A DNA stretch of 64,000 bases from Pedobacter cryoconitis (GTDB taxonomy: Bacteria; Bacteroidota; Bacteroidia; Sphingobacteriales; Sphingobacteriaceae), in NCBI GenBank assembly GCA_019352875.1, contig JAAAFW010000015.1:782046-846045 (forward strand), given 5' to 3'. Both the position numbers and the translations under genes were made by a program. The notes below the pieces were generated by a model. That model ran no database searches. It was not told where the DNA came from and saw only the letters and a list, made by a program, of their open reading frames with translations. Position 1 is the stretch's first letter, and every line of letters begins with the position of its first letter. This document shows positions 34,996 to 43,655 of the stretch, in pieces.

Positions 34996-35946
34996 ATGAA
35001 ACTATCAAAACAGCACTATGGAAAAAAAACCGTAGTATTTAGTCTTCTTCTACTAATTGCGTTATCAGGAGTATTTCTGCAATTCAAAAGTACACCCCTT
35101 GAGTACGGGCCTGTAACCGGTAAAGTAGAAGCGCCAAAAGAAATAGTGGCTATTCTGGAGAGATCCTGTTTTAACTGCCACTCCAATGAAAATGACCTGC
35201 ACTGGTACGAAAAGATCGTACCTGTTTCATGGCTGGTAAACAAAGACATTAAACGGGCAAGGGAAATCATGAATTTTTCCGAGTGGGATAAAATATCCCG
35301 GGCCGAGCACATAGGCAAGATGTGGGCGGTCCTGAATATGGTTAAGGCAGATAAAATGCCTTTGGCTAATTACCGGATTCTACATCCCGGATCAAAAGTA
35401 GCGGAATCCGAAATTCAGACCATTAAGAAGTATGTGCTGGAGATAACGGAAAATCAAACTGCAAAACCCGGTAACCACGGTATAAACTACCACGAAACCG
35501 CCGGAAAAATAGCAGCCTCAAAAAATGGTGTGATATATACCGACGAATTTAAAAAGTGGAAAGCCATCAGTTCGAGCACTTTGTATGAAAATTCAATGCG
35601 GGTTATTTACGGAAATGACATTGCAGTCAAAGCAATCGAAGAAGAGAACTTCCATCCCTGGCCTGATGGTGCTGTAGTAGTAAAAGCGGTATGGGAACAG
35701 ATTAGAAACCAATATGGTGAAGTTCGACCAGGTAAATTTATCAATGCGCAATTTATGGTTAAAGACGCTGCGAGATATAAAGATACTGAAGGCTGGGGGT
35801 TTGCCAAATTTTCCACTCCCGAACTCATCCCCACGGGTAAAACGGCATTGTTCGCTGCACAATCGTGTATTGGCTGCCATCGCCAGCTAGCTGGAGAAAC
35901 AGGTTTCCTGTTTAGTGTCCCACTAAAAGTTAATCCAAAAAATTAA
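34996..35946 (+). CDS. Haem-binding domain plus cytochrome P460 protein
   Basis: About 316 residues from the ATG at 34996 (34948 also open, but that would put 16 extra residues before the membrane signal). After a signal anchor, a haem_bd domain carries CFNCH followed by SNENDLHWYEKIVPVSWLV. The second half is cytochrome P460-like (DEFKKWKAISSSTLYENS to the end), with a second haem c site CIGCH 26 residues from the C-terminus. This is a periplasmic electron-transfer or NO/hydroxylamine-type enzyme. The lipoprotein gene begins one base after its stop. Confidence 0.88.
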   Translation: MKLSKQHYGKKTVVFSLLLLIALSGVFLQFKSTPLEYGPVTGKVEAPKEIVAILERSCFNCHSNENDLHWYEKIVPVSWLVNKDIKRAREIMNFSEWDKISRAEHIGKMWAVLNMVKADKMPLANYRILHPGSKVAESEIQTIKKYVLEITENQTAKPGNHGINYHETAGKIAASKNGVIYTDEFKKWKAISSSTLYENSMRVIYGNDIAVKAIEEENFHPWPDGAVVVKAVWEQIRNQYGEVRPGKFINAQFMVKDAARYKDTEGWGFAKFSTPELIPTGKTALFAAQSCIGCHRQLAGETGFLFSVPLKVNPKN

Positions 35947-35947
35947 T

Positions 35948-36409
35948 ATGAAAACACACAATATATTATTACTAAGCATAGGTCTGCTATGTTTTTTAAG
36001 TTGCAAAAGAGTCAGAGAAAAAAAAGAGTATACCCGAATTGTGTTTGACTCTGATAGCCTGAGGGTAGTCTCATCAGCTGTAAATAAGAAACTGGAGACC
36101 ATGGCTGTTCTCTACGGGAACAATGTCGGGTATAAGACCTTGATCGATTCTGGCAGTAACCATCGCGCTGGTGAGCTTTACAAATTTGTAACCTGGAAAT
36201 ACCAGGATAATCCTTCCTTTTATGGGAGTAAAATAAATGGTGAACTTTTAAGTGTGGAAACGATTTCCATCCAGCCAGGCCAGGGGGAATCAATAAAAAT
36301 TAACTACCGGGTGGAGCGGGGAGAAATTCTGCCTGTGAATGGCGTGGCTTTAAATAAGCAAGAGAGGATTTCTTATATTCTGGCTTATAAACCAGCTATA
36401 TTACCCTAA
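35948..36409 (+). CDS. Lipoprotein linked to the P460 gene
   Basis: 153 residues with a type II signal peptide (LLCFLSC, Cys19). The mature domain has a strand-rich pattern: YTRIVFDSDSL, then LETMAVLYGNN, YKFVTWKYQDNPSFYGSKIN, ending in RISYILAYKP. I do not recognise it. Spacing of one base from the P460 gene means obligatory cotranscription and probable coupling, so a partner role for the haem protein at the membrane is the best inference. No Cys or His cluster suggests its own cofactor. Confidence 0.7.
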   Translation: MKTHNILLLSIGLLCFLSCKRVREKKEYTRIVFDSDSLRVVSSAVNKKLETMAVLYGNNVGYKTLIDSGSNHRAGELYKFVTWKYQDNPSFYGSKINGELLSVETISIQPGQGESIKINYRVERGEILPVNGVALNKQERISYILAYKPAILP

Positions 36410-36449
36410 ACCATTTGGAAAAGCTAAAATCGCAAACTTCCACTTATAA

Positions 36450-36484
36450 AAACACCCCAAAATTCAGATGATTCTGGGGTGTTT
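36450..36484. terminator. Bidirectional terminator
   Basis: The AAACACCCCA/TGGGGTGTTT stem (36450-36459 and 36475-36484), extended inward with one mismatch, lies between the convergent lipoprotein and ohr genes. Confidence 0.85.
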
Positions 36485-36505
36485 AATACTTTCTCTTTTT
36501 AAGAT

Positions 36506-36952
36506 CTAGTAATTTTCAATCAGTGTGATCGTGACATGGATATTACCACGGGTAGCTTTCGAGTAGGGACAGGTCTGATGTGCCAATTCAATCAGCTCAT
36601 TTGCCAGACCAGAATCTACACCGGGCAAAAACACATTCAGGCGCGCCTGAAGAAAATATACCCCATCTGTGTTACACAAGTCGACTTCTGCGTCAACAAA
36701 AGTATTTTTCTCAAGTACAATCCCATGCTTTTTAGCAGCTAAACCTAATGCTCCAATATAGCAGGCTGACCATCCTGCAGCAAATAGCTGCTCGGGATTT
36801 GTTCCTTTTCCATTCGTCCCCGGCGTAGATAAAATGAGGTCAAGGTTTCCATCAGAACTTTTAGAAATCCCTTCTCTCCCACCTTCGGTATGTGTTTTTC
36901 CAGTGTATAGTACTTTTGCGGCAGCTGCCTTTTCTACATTACTTTTTTCCAT
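36506..36952 (-). CDS. ohr: Organic hydroperoxide resistance protein (Ohr/OsmC family)
   Basis: 148 residues. A thiol peroxidase that reduces organic hydroperoxides. The two catalytic cysteines are in SACYIGAL (near 61) and HQTCPYSKATRGN (near 128), and the Ohr-type start YTGKTHTEGGREG is present. The conserved PEQLFAAGWSACY segment favours Ohr over OsmC. Monocistronic, with no MarR-type OhrR regulator beside it. Confidence 0.92.
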   Translation of the reverse strand: MEKSNVEKAAAAKVLYTGKTHTEGGREGISKSSDGNLDLILSTPGTNGKGTNPEQLFAAGWSACYIGALGLAAKKHGIVLEKNTFVDAEVDLCNTDGVYFLQARLNVFLPGVDSGLANELIELAHQTCPYSKATRGNIHVTITLIENY

Positions 36953-37326
36953 TTTCTTACGTTTTAAAATTTATAGGGAATCATTTTTAAGCTGTATTAT
37001 TGTGTCTCCACATTTTTTATTTAAATCCAGAGCAGCATTATAAATGCTTAGTCAAAGAAAATTGAAATACGATATATAGAACAGAATAAATCTGCTGAAC
37101 ATGGCAATTTTATACCTGAAGCAGACATGTACCAATAATTAGAAATTAATGTAGTGTTCAAAGTCTAAAATGCCAGATTCGTGACCAATTCTGATCAGTT
37201 CAAAGATTATTACCCGATATTTTTGATAGCAGGTGATACTTTTGATGACATCTGAATCGCAGTCGGAATCAATTCAAATCATTCCGGCAACTCCAGGTTT
37301 ATGAACACAAATAATTTTTCTTTACG
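36953..37326. other. Intergenic region, no gene recognised
   Basis: 374 bases between the divergent ohr and lytS-like genes. It must carry both promoters. A TACTTTTG element near 37238-37245 resembles the Bacteroidota -7 box for the rightward gene, but no TTG lies at the expected distance. I see no coding frame, RNA gene or clear repeat. Confidence 0.5.
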
Positions 37327-38349
37327 ATGAAAAACGCCAAAAGATTTAAAATATCGAACAAGATTGTATGGTTAAGCTCCCTTACCCTGGGCGTTTTAAC
37401 ATCAATACCCAAGATCGCGGAAAAACACTTTATTTTTTATGAAGCACTGGTGGACGGTGCAGTAACTTTTCTATTTTCCCTGCTAATCTGGTACTATAAT
37501 ATATATACGCTTCCTGCCTATACAGCCAAAGCCAATCATGAAGGATTTTCGACAAAACGTTTATTAAAAGGACTCTTCTTCGGTTTAGTCCTGATGTTTG
37601 TGCTAGCCTGTATACAACAATATTTATTATCTCATTTGCATTTTGGTCCCGTCATGCTAATGTTCGAGGTACGCGGTTTGCTGATTAACTTGACATTTTA
37701 TATGTTCATACATCTGCTGCATCAGAGTTATCACAATCAGCAGGTCGGCATAGAGCTGGAACGAACGACCACGGCGAATCTTTGGGCACAATACGAGCTG
37801 CTCCGACAACAGGTGAACCCGCATTTTCTGTTCAACAGTCTAAACACTTTGAAATATATGGTGGAAAGTGAGGATAAACAAGCTGTGAATTTTATTTTAA
37901 AGTTATCTGACTTTTATAGGTTTACACTGGAAAGCCGCAAACTGGATCTGATTGCGTTATCAGAAGAGCTGGAAATTCTGGATGCTTATATGTATCTGTT
38001 AAAGGCGCGGTTTGAAAATGGAATCGAAATCTCAAGAGACATAAAAGAAGAAATTTATAATTCAGTGATTCCTCCGTTCACACTACAGCTGCTTATCGAA
38101 AATTGTATAAAACATAATATCGTATCACTCGACCGTCCACTATATATATCTATTTATTCAGACGGGGAATATCTGGTCGTCGAAAATAAAATTCAACTTA
38201 AAACCGTAGCCGAAGCTTCTACGGGTTTAGGTCTGGAAAATATTAATCAAAGATATACGCACCTTTTAGACAAAAAAATAGAGATTCAGGTCGGTGAAGA
38301 GAAATTTACTATAAAGCTACCCATAATATATGAAAATCGTTATCATTGA
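37327..38349 (+). CDS. LytS/YehU-type sensor histidine kinase
   Basis: 340 residues. Four membrane segments lie in the first 140 residues with no obvious extracellular sensor domain. The His_kinase domain begins with the LRQQVNPHFLFNSLNTLKYM block (phosphoacceptor His near 165), followed by a HATPase_c domain (PPFTLQLLIENCIKHNI, then STGLGLENINQRY). It pairs with the LytTR regulator that overlaps it by 20 bp. The signal is unknown; the membrane part probably senses it within the bilayer. Confidence 0.93.
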   Translation: MKNAKRFKISNKIVWLSSLTLGVLTSIPKIAEKHFIFYEALVDGAVTFLFSLLIWYYNIYTLPAYTAKANHEGFSTKRLLKGLFFGLVLMFVLACIQQYLLSHLHFGPVMLMFEVRGLLINLTFYMFIHLLHQSYHNQQVGIELERTTTANLWAQYELLRQQVNPHFLFNSLNTLKYMVESEDKQAVNFILKLSDFYRFTLESRKLDLIALSEELEILDAYMYLLKARFENGIEISRDIKEEIYNSVIPPFTLQLLIENCIKHNIVSLDRPLYISIYSDGEYLVVENKIQLKTVAEASTGLGLENINQRYTHLLDKKIEIQVGEEKFTIKLPIIYENRYH

Positions 38350-39091
38350 GGATGAAGTAAAGGCAGCCAGATCCCTGGAAAATCTTATTGTCAAATTACG
38401 CCCTGCATACAAAGTAGCAGCCAAATTACAAAGTATAGAGGCAGCAATTGATTACCTGTCAGGTAACAGCATGCCTGATCTTATTTTTATGGATATCCAG
38501 TTATCGGACGGACTCTGTTTTGAAATATTCAAAACTGTTAATATAACCTGCCCTATTATATTCTGTACAGCATATGGCGAATATGCTCTGGATGCAATTA
38601 AAGCAAATGGTGTAGATTATCTATTAAAACCCTTCTCTGAAGATGAATTGGAGAATGCATTTACAAGGGTAGACGGGTTCAGGAATTTTTTCCAGCAGAA
38701 CTCCAATACAGATCTGGAAGGACTAATTCGTAAGATCTGTACTGACAATGGTAAAAAAAGCTTCCTGGTTTTTAAAAACAACAAATACGTAACTGTGCAG
38801 ACGGATCAGATTGCATTTATCTACATCTTATATAATGCACCTTCCATTATTACTTTTAGCGGTGAAGAATATTCTATAAACCAGTCCCTGGATCAGATTC
38901 AGAACCAGTTATCTGAAAAACAATTTTTCCGGTTGAACCGCCAGTACCTGATTAATTTTTCGGCAGTAAAAGAGGTAGAGCATTATTTTGCGCGGAAGCT
39001 TTTTGTCCGTCTCCTTGTGCCCACTCCGGACAAGCTTTTAATCGGAAAAGAGAAAACCACAACATTTTTACAGTGGCTAGAAAACAGATAA
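38330..39091 (+). CDS. LytTR-family response regulator
   Basis: 253 residues. Receiver domain 1-120 (IVIIEDEVKAA, phosphoacceptor in LIFMDIQL near 55, FCTAYGEYAL, LLKPF with Lys) and C-terminal LytTR DNA-binding domain about 145-250 (FLVFKNNKYVTVQTDQIAFI, then FFRLNRQYLINFSAVKEV). It overlaps the kinase gene by 20 bp. The target may include the OmpA-like lipoprotein 88 bp downstream, but no LytTR repeat was found. Confidence 0.95.
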   Translation: MKIVIIEDEVKAARSLENLIVKLRPAYKVAAKLQSIEAAIDYLSGNSMPDLIFMDIQLSDGLCFEIFKTVNITCPIIFCTAYGEYALDAIKANGVDYLLKPFSEDELENAFTRVDGFRNFFQQNSNTDLEGLIRKICTDNGKKSFLVFKNNKYVTVQTDQIAFIYILYNAPSIITFSGEEYSINQSLDQIQNQLSEKQFFRLNRQYLINFSAVKEVEHYFARKLFVRLLVPTPDKLLIGKEKTTTFLQWLENR

Positions 39092-39179
39092 GCTCTAAAC
39101 GAACAGTTTGTATACATTACTGATAAATTAATGTCCGGACCTTTATCAATTTTGTTATATTTACGTTCAACTTTTTATA

Positions 39180-39707
39180 ATGAAAAATAAAACAATAGTA
39201 TTTTTAGCTTTATTGCTGCCAGCAATTTATTCTTGCAAAGCCAAGAAAAATGTGGTAAAATCACCTGCAACCGTAGAGACGAAAACTGGTGATAATGAAT
39301 TGGACAACATCAAGAAAGAATTACCTGGCGACCAGGTAGACCGTACTGATGCAGGTATCAGATTTACCTTCAGTTCAGAGATATTATTCCCTACAAATTC
39401 TTCATACCTGAATGATAATTCAAAAACCAGGATTAATGAAGTATCCAGGGTAATTCAGAATAAATATGCTGACAGAAAGATTCTGGTTGAAGGCCATTCT
39501 GATAAAACCGGAACTTCTGAATACAACCTGTGGTTATCTGAAAAGAGAGCCGCATCTGTAAAAACTTACCTGGTGAGCTTAGGTATTCCGGCAGTAAGTA
39601 TTAAAACGGCAGGATTGGGCGACACACGTCCTGTTGCAGATAACAAAACTAAAGAGGGCAGATTAATAAACAGAAGAGTAGAAGTTACTGTACTTAAAGC
39701 AAACTAA
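39180..39707 (+). CDS. OmpA-family peptidoglycan-associated lipoprotein
   Basis: 175 residues. A lipoprotein signal (AIYSC, Cys19), a short Lys-rich linker, and an OmpA_C domain from about 60 to 173: FSSEILFPTNSSYLNDNSK, VEGHSDKTGTSEYN, LSEKRAASVKTYL, GDTRPVADN and NRRVEVTV. The Asp of GHSDKTG and the Arg of NRRVE bind diaminopimelate in the family. It anchors the outer membrane to the cell wall. Followed by a strong terminator. Confidence 0.95.
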   Translation: MKNKTIVFLALLLPAIYSCKAKKNVVKSPATVETKTGDNELDNIKKELPGDQVDRTDAGIRFTFSSEILFPTNSSYLNDNSKTRINEVSRVIQNKYADRKILVEGHSDKTGTSEYNLWLSEKRAASVKTYLVSLGIPAVSIKTAGLGDTRPVADNKTKEGRLINRRVEVTVLKAN

Positions 39708-39720
39708 TTCTTCTTATATA

Positions 39721-39763
39721 AAAAAATGCTCCATAAAGTCTATGATTTTATGGAGCATTTTTT
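39721..39763. terminator. Bidirectional terminator
   Basis: A 17-bp perfect stem (39721-39737 and 39747-39763) with core TGCTCCATAAA and A6/T6 flanks on both sides lies between the convergent OmpA-like and dehydrogenase genes. Confidence 0.92.
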
Positions 39764-39775
39764 TATATATACAAA

Positions 39776-40762
39776 TTACGGCCGAACTCGGTTTATGAGT
39801 TCAGACCCTGTATTCCAGGCATCTATGTTCCCAAAGGTGACTTTAGCAATTTCCGAAAGCGCTTCGGCAGTTAAAAAGCCCTGATGACCTGTGATCAGTA
39901 CATTCGGGAAAGATATTAATTGTGTAAGCTGATCATCCTGGATCACATCTTCTGAAAAATCATGAAAAAAGAATTCAGATTCCTGCTCATACACGTCTAG
40001 TCCTAATGCACCAATAACTCCTGATTTTAAAGCCTGTATAACCGCATGCGTATGTATTAAACCTCCCCTGCTCGTGTTAATTAACATTGCTCCACGTTTA
40101 AGCTGCTGAAGCTGTTTTTCATCAATCAGGTATTGTGTTGATGAATTAAGCGGACAGTGTAGCGAAATGATATCTGCGTTGCTCAGCGTGTCTTCCAGCG
40201 TTCCGTAAATGACGCCTAGATCCTGCATATCGGAAGAAGGATACGGATCGTAAGCTTTGACAGTACATCCAAAACCTTTAAGGACCCTGCAAAAGGCCTG
40301 TCCGATATTACCGGTTCCTATAACAGCGACAGTTCGTTGGTAAAGATTTACCCCCATTAGTTTTTCCAGTGAAAAATTCCCTTCTCTTACGCGGTTATAT
40401 GCTTTATGCGTCTTGCGGTTCAGTGTTAGTATAAGTGCCATTGCATGCTCTGCAACTGCTTCCGGAGAATATGCCGGAACCCTTAGCACGGGAATGTTCA
40501 GCTCCTCTGCATAAGGAAGATCGACATTATTAAATCCCGCACACCTGAGAACGATCAGCTTCAGACCTGAAGCAGCAAGTAAATCCAGAACCGCCTTATT
40601 AAGCTTATCATTAACAAAAACACATACTGCTTCGTATCCAAAAGCTACGGCTGCAGTTTCTTCGGATAAAGAAACTTTAAGGAATTTAAGTTCATGCCCG
40701 GTATTATACTGGGTAAGAAAATCCTGGTCATATTGATTGGTACTAAAAACAGCAACTTTCAT
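39776..40762 (-). CDS. D-2-hydroxyacid dehydrogenase (D-lactate dehydrogenase type)
   Basis: 328 residues. An NAD-dependent enzyme interconverting 2-oxo and D-2-hydroxy acids, of the fermentative LdhA type. Cofactor-binding VIGTGNIGQAFCRVLKGFG near 147-165; catalytic Arg in NTSRGGLIHT near 232, Glu near 262 (YEQES) and His in GHQGFLT near 295. RVPAYSPEAVAEHAMAL is typical of LdhA. The E. coli product makes D-lactate from pyruvate; the same is likely here but not shown. Confidence 0.9.
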   Translation of the reverse strand: MKVAVFSTNQYDQDFLTQYNTGHELKFLKVSLSEETAAVAFGYEAVCVFVNDKLNKAVLDLLAASGLKLIVLRCAGFNNVDLPYAEELNIPVLRVPAYSPEAVAEHAMALILTLNRKTHKAYNRVREGNFSLEKLMGVNLYQRTVAVIGTGNIGQAFCRVLKGFGCTVKAYDPYPSSDMQDLGVIYGTLEDTLSNADIISLHCPLNSSTQYLIDEKQLQQLKRGAMLINTSRGGLIHTHAVIQALKSGVIGALGLDVYEQESEFFFHDFSEDVIQDDQLTQLISFPNVLITGHQGFLTAEALSEIAKVTFGNIDAWNTGSELINRVRP

Positions 40763-40924
40763 ATTTAATCATCAATTAAAATTCAAATAAACGGCTAAAA
40801 TCTGCCGGCTGTTTAATATACTCAATATTTAATTTACTGCCTGATTTTAACTCAAATTAACTTTCAGTTAACCAGCACTCCTAGTCGGGTGATGACAAGG
40901 TTTCCTGCACACTTTGTTCGGGGT

Positions 40925-40990
40925 TTGTTCGGACTTCCTTCGTAGTTCCTTCATTCGATACTGAAGGAACTACGAAGGAAGTCCGAACAA
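40925..40990. repeat. 29-bp perfect inverted repeat with 8-nt loop
   Basis: Arms 40925-40953 and 40962-40990 are perfect complements, with TTCGATAC as loop. The arm starts TTGTTCGGACTTCCTTCG, and an extra TTTGTTCGG copy precedes it at 40914-40922. It lies in the 385-base gap (40763-41147) between two divergent starts, so it is not a normal terminator. The rest of the gap holds no gene. It looks like a dispersed palindromic or MITE-like element. Confidence 0.75.
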
Positions 40991-41147
40991 TTTATGAATG
41001 AAAACAGAACCTAATAAGAGCTCGCCTTATCGGATAAAGAAACCGTAACTGTTTGCAGGGAATCGCAAAAACAGCCAGCTTCAAACAATATTCCAGCGAT
41101 TTTGTAATATAATTGCAGAAATAAGCGCTCCATCAAAACTGAATCAT

Positions 41148-41636
41148 ATGAAAATCATTTATTTACTTGCCTTACTTCCGTTGGCATTCAGCAGTTGTAA
41201 CAGTGATCAAAAAACAAACGGTAACGCTACAGAGGACACTGTATCGACCGCACAACAGCCCGTTGCATTAAATGCGGTGCCAACTTTAGAGAATGGTTGT
41301 TACGTTTACGAAAAAAATGACGACTATATTGCATTCAAACCTACGGTTGACGGCGATAAAGTATCTGGTCCATTAGTGTATGCACTGGCAGAAAAAGATA
41401 AGAATACCGGTACTTTCACCGGACAAATTAAAGGAGATCAGGTAATTGGTATTTATACCTTTAATTCAGAAGGCTCCGAAAGCATTAGAGAAATGGTATT
41501 TCAGATACAAGGTAAAAGGCTTTTAGAAGGCTTTGGCGAAATCAATAGTGTCGGAAACAAAGTGACATACAAAGATTTGAAAACACTGAGTTTCAATGAG
41601 CAGATGCCCCTTGAAAAAGGCGAATGTAATTTGTAA
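41148..41636 (+). CDS. Small lipoprotein
   Basis: 162 residues with a type II signal peptide (LAFSSC, Cys17), a Thr/Asn/Gln-rich linker to about 50, then a beta-rich domain: NGCYVYEKNDDYIAFKPTVD, LVYALAEKDKNTGTFTGQIK, IGIYTFNSEG. The alternating G-x-x-x-Y/F pattern resembles small lipocalin-like barrels that bind a ligand at the outer membrane. I do not recognise a named family. Monocistronic. Confidence 0.75.
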   Translation: MKIIYLLALLPLAFSSCNSDQKTNGNATEDTVSTAQQPVALNAVPTLENGCYVYEKNDDYIAFKPTVDGDKVSGPLVYALAEKDKNTGTFTGQIKGDQVIGIYTFNSEGSESIREMVFQIQGKRLLEGFGEINSVGNKVTYKDLKTLSFNEQMPLEKGECNL

Positions 41637-41714
41637 ACAGCCTATGCTTTCTATGAAATTAAATTTGGTTAATTGTTAATTAATTTATATTTTCAATCAA
41701 CCAAATTTAATGAT

Positions 41715-42254
41715 ATGAGCTTGAATGACACTCCAGACAATCAGTCCTTACCAGCTGCTTTTCAAACGATTAATAATTCCGATGAGGATAAAATTGGCCG
41801 GTCCATTTCCGCCGCCCTGGCAAAAAATTCTATTAACCGGGAGATCATTGACCGGATATTAGCTGAGAATGGAGTTACATTAAATGACGTCAAACCCCTG
41901 CTGTTAGATCTGATACTTTCTTATGTCAATATTATTGTCGCAGACCATCATTTAACAAGGGAAGAAACAGACAGTGTCCTCTATTTAAAACGACTTTTTA
42001 AAATAAGGGAAGGCGATTTCTATACCTTGAGATATTTTGTAATTAAAGATATAATACAAAAGGAACTGGCCGTAATTTACAGGAATGATGACCAGATAGA
42101 CACCGATGAATCGCTTTATAAGGTCGATTTACAAGATTTATTCGATCTTAGTTATGACCAGTTTCTGAAATTTAAAGAACCTGAAATAAGATCAGCTCTT
42201 GAAAGAGGATCTGACATAACTGATCTTGATACTGTCAGATATCCGAAGATTTGA
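41715..42254 (+). CDS. TerB-like helical protein
   Basis: 179 residues from the ATG at 41715 (the upstream ATG at 41673 is within an AT-rich leader and less likely). The middle, about 75-150, resembles a TerB-type domain: LLLDLILSYVNIIVADHHLT, then EETDSVLYLKRLFKIREGDF. TerB domains bind divalent cations through acidic residues and occur in tellurite-resistance and phage-defence systems, but no ter genes are nearby. No signal peptide; cytoplasmic. The assignment is by pattern only. Confidence 0.55.
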   Translation: MSLNDTPDNQSLPAAFQTINNSDEDKIGRSISAALAKNSINREIIDRILAENGVTLNDVKPLLLDLILSYVNIIVADHHLTREETDSVLYLKRLFKIREGDFYTLRYFVIKDIIQKELAVIYRNDDQIDTDESLYKVDLQDLFDLSYDQFLKFKEPEIRSALERGSDITDLDTVRYPKI

Positions 42255-42289
42255 TTTATTTAAAATAATCTGAATGCTAATTAAACGAT

Positions 42290-42964
42290 TCAGATTAAAT
42301 CTGCAGGTATATCGATCAGAAACTTCTGATAAGGATCTCCATGCATCTCAATTGCAATACTAAGCGGAAATATCTCCGCTTTTTTTGTAGTCGGATACCA
42401 GTTGCGATCATCTGAAACTAAAATGATCAGACCGGTTTCATTTCCAAGTACAACAAAATTTTCTGCGGGAGGTTGCTTAGCATAATAAGTTAAGCCATAT
42501 TTTACCATTAGTCTTTTCGCAGTTGCCTGAACATCTCTGCTTACGATTCCAACCTCACTAATATATAAAAGAGATGACGAGGTAAATTCTTTTTCAGATC
42601 TGTTGTCAAGATCGTAACGGCAAATGAGCTCGAGCAGGTTACCATTATTATCATAAAAATAAAATGAGCCGGCATTCCAGGCTTCAAACCTCGAAAAGAG
42701 TTCGCCATCTTTAATTGGGATAAGATCGGTTTGCTTTTGTAGCCAGGCACTTGCTTCCTCTAACCTGTTCCGGGGAATATCGATAGCCAGATGATAATTT
42801 GGATTAATGAGTTCTGTCAATCTAAAATTAAGCTGCGTATAACCAATTATAAAAGTGATCTCATGGACAGACTCCCCTATTGATTCCAGACCGAGCACTC
42901 CGGTGTAGAACTCCTTTGTCTGCTGAATGTTCTGGCTTAGCAAATTGACTGTTTCGATTTTCAT
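42290..42964 (-). CDS. VOC (glyoxalase/dioxygenase-like) protein
   Basis: 224 residues, with one clear VOC module at 1-115 (VNLLSQNIQQTKEFYTGVLG, then FRLTE, FYFYDNNGNLLELI) and a second at about 130-220 (SEVGIVSRDVQATAKRLMVK, FVVLGNETGLIILV). Catechol-type dioxygenases share the two-module layout, but the metal ligands H-H-E are not all present here (the first strand lacks His). Function unknown; the enzyme may be a binding protein. Confidence 0.75.
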   Translation of the reverse strand: MKIETVNLLSQNIQQTKEFYTGVLGLESIGESVHEITFIIGYTQLNFRLTELINPNYHLAIDIPRNRLEEASAWLQKQTDLIPIKDGELFSRFEAWNAGSFYFYDNNGNLLELICRYDLDNRSEKEFTSSSLLYISEVGIVSRDVQATAKRLMVKYGLTYYAKQPPAENFVVLGNETGLIILVSDDRNWYPTTKKAEIFPLSIAIEMHGDPYQKFLIDIPADLI

Positions 42965-43115
42965 AAAAATAGGGTTGATTGAAATTTACTGCTTATCCAA
43001 ATGTATCAATTGATATGAATTTTCTAATCATTTTAACGTCAATCCTTATGCCCAGCGGACATCTAAAAACAAACAATACCTGAATTCATTTGTAATATGC
43101 TGAAATGAAAAGCTT

Positions 43116-43652
43116 ATGGATAGTATCAATCAAAATCAAGAAGAGCAAAATAGAAAACATCTGGCAGGAAGCCCCGCTATCGATAAAGTAAAGGAATTGG
43201 CGGAAACAAGTAAAACCTGTTTCTTTTCCACGCAAAGCCAGAATTCTCCGTCACAAGGGACCAGGCCTATGAGTGTTCAGGAAGTTGACGAAGCGGGAAA
43301 CATCTGGTTTTTGATGTCTAACGACAGCCATACCTATCAGGAGCTCCAGGTTGATCCTACGGTTAAATTGTATTTCCAGGGATCTGCACATTCCGATTTT
43401 CTTTATCTGGAAGGAACTGCAAAAAGTTCTTCAGACCGGAATAAAATTAAAGAATACTGGAGCCCGCTATTAAAAACATGGTTCACTGAGGGTGAAGATG
43501 ATCCACGTATTGCCGTAGTTAGCTTCACGCCATCAAGTGGCTATTACTGGGATAATAAAAATGGAAATGCAATAGCAGCCATTAAAATGGCTGCAGGTGC
43601 AGTGCTGGGGAAAACGATAGATGATTCGATCGAGGGTAAGATCAATATCTAA
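43116..43652 (+). CDS. Pyridoxamine 5'-phosphate oxidase-like (general stress) protein
   Basis: 178 residues of split-barrel flavin-binding fold, general stress protein 26 type: LAETSKTCFFSTQSQ, RPMSVQEVDEAGNIWFLMSN, KLYFQGSAHSDFLYLEGTA, then WFTEGEDDPRIAVVSFTPSS and YYWDNKNG. The family binds FMN or FAD and is stress-induced in B. subtilis; substrate unknown. It ends 3 bp before the convergent DUF72 gene stop. Confidence 0.9.
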   Translation: MDSINQNQEEQNRKHLAGSPAIDKVKELAETSKTCFFSTQSQNSPSQGTRPMSVQEVDEAGNIWFLMSNDSHTYQELQVDPTVKLYFQGSAHSDFLYLEGTAKSSSDRNKIKEYWSPLLKTWFTEGEDDPRIAVVSFTPSSGYYWDNKNGNAIAAIKMAAGAVLGKTIDDSIEGKINI

Positions 43653-43655
43653 GAT

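Noticed and set aside
41715..42254. Tellurite-resistance or phage-defence operon around the TerB-like gene.
   Set aside because: No other ter, defence or nuclease gene is adjacent; the domain call itself is weak.
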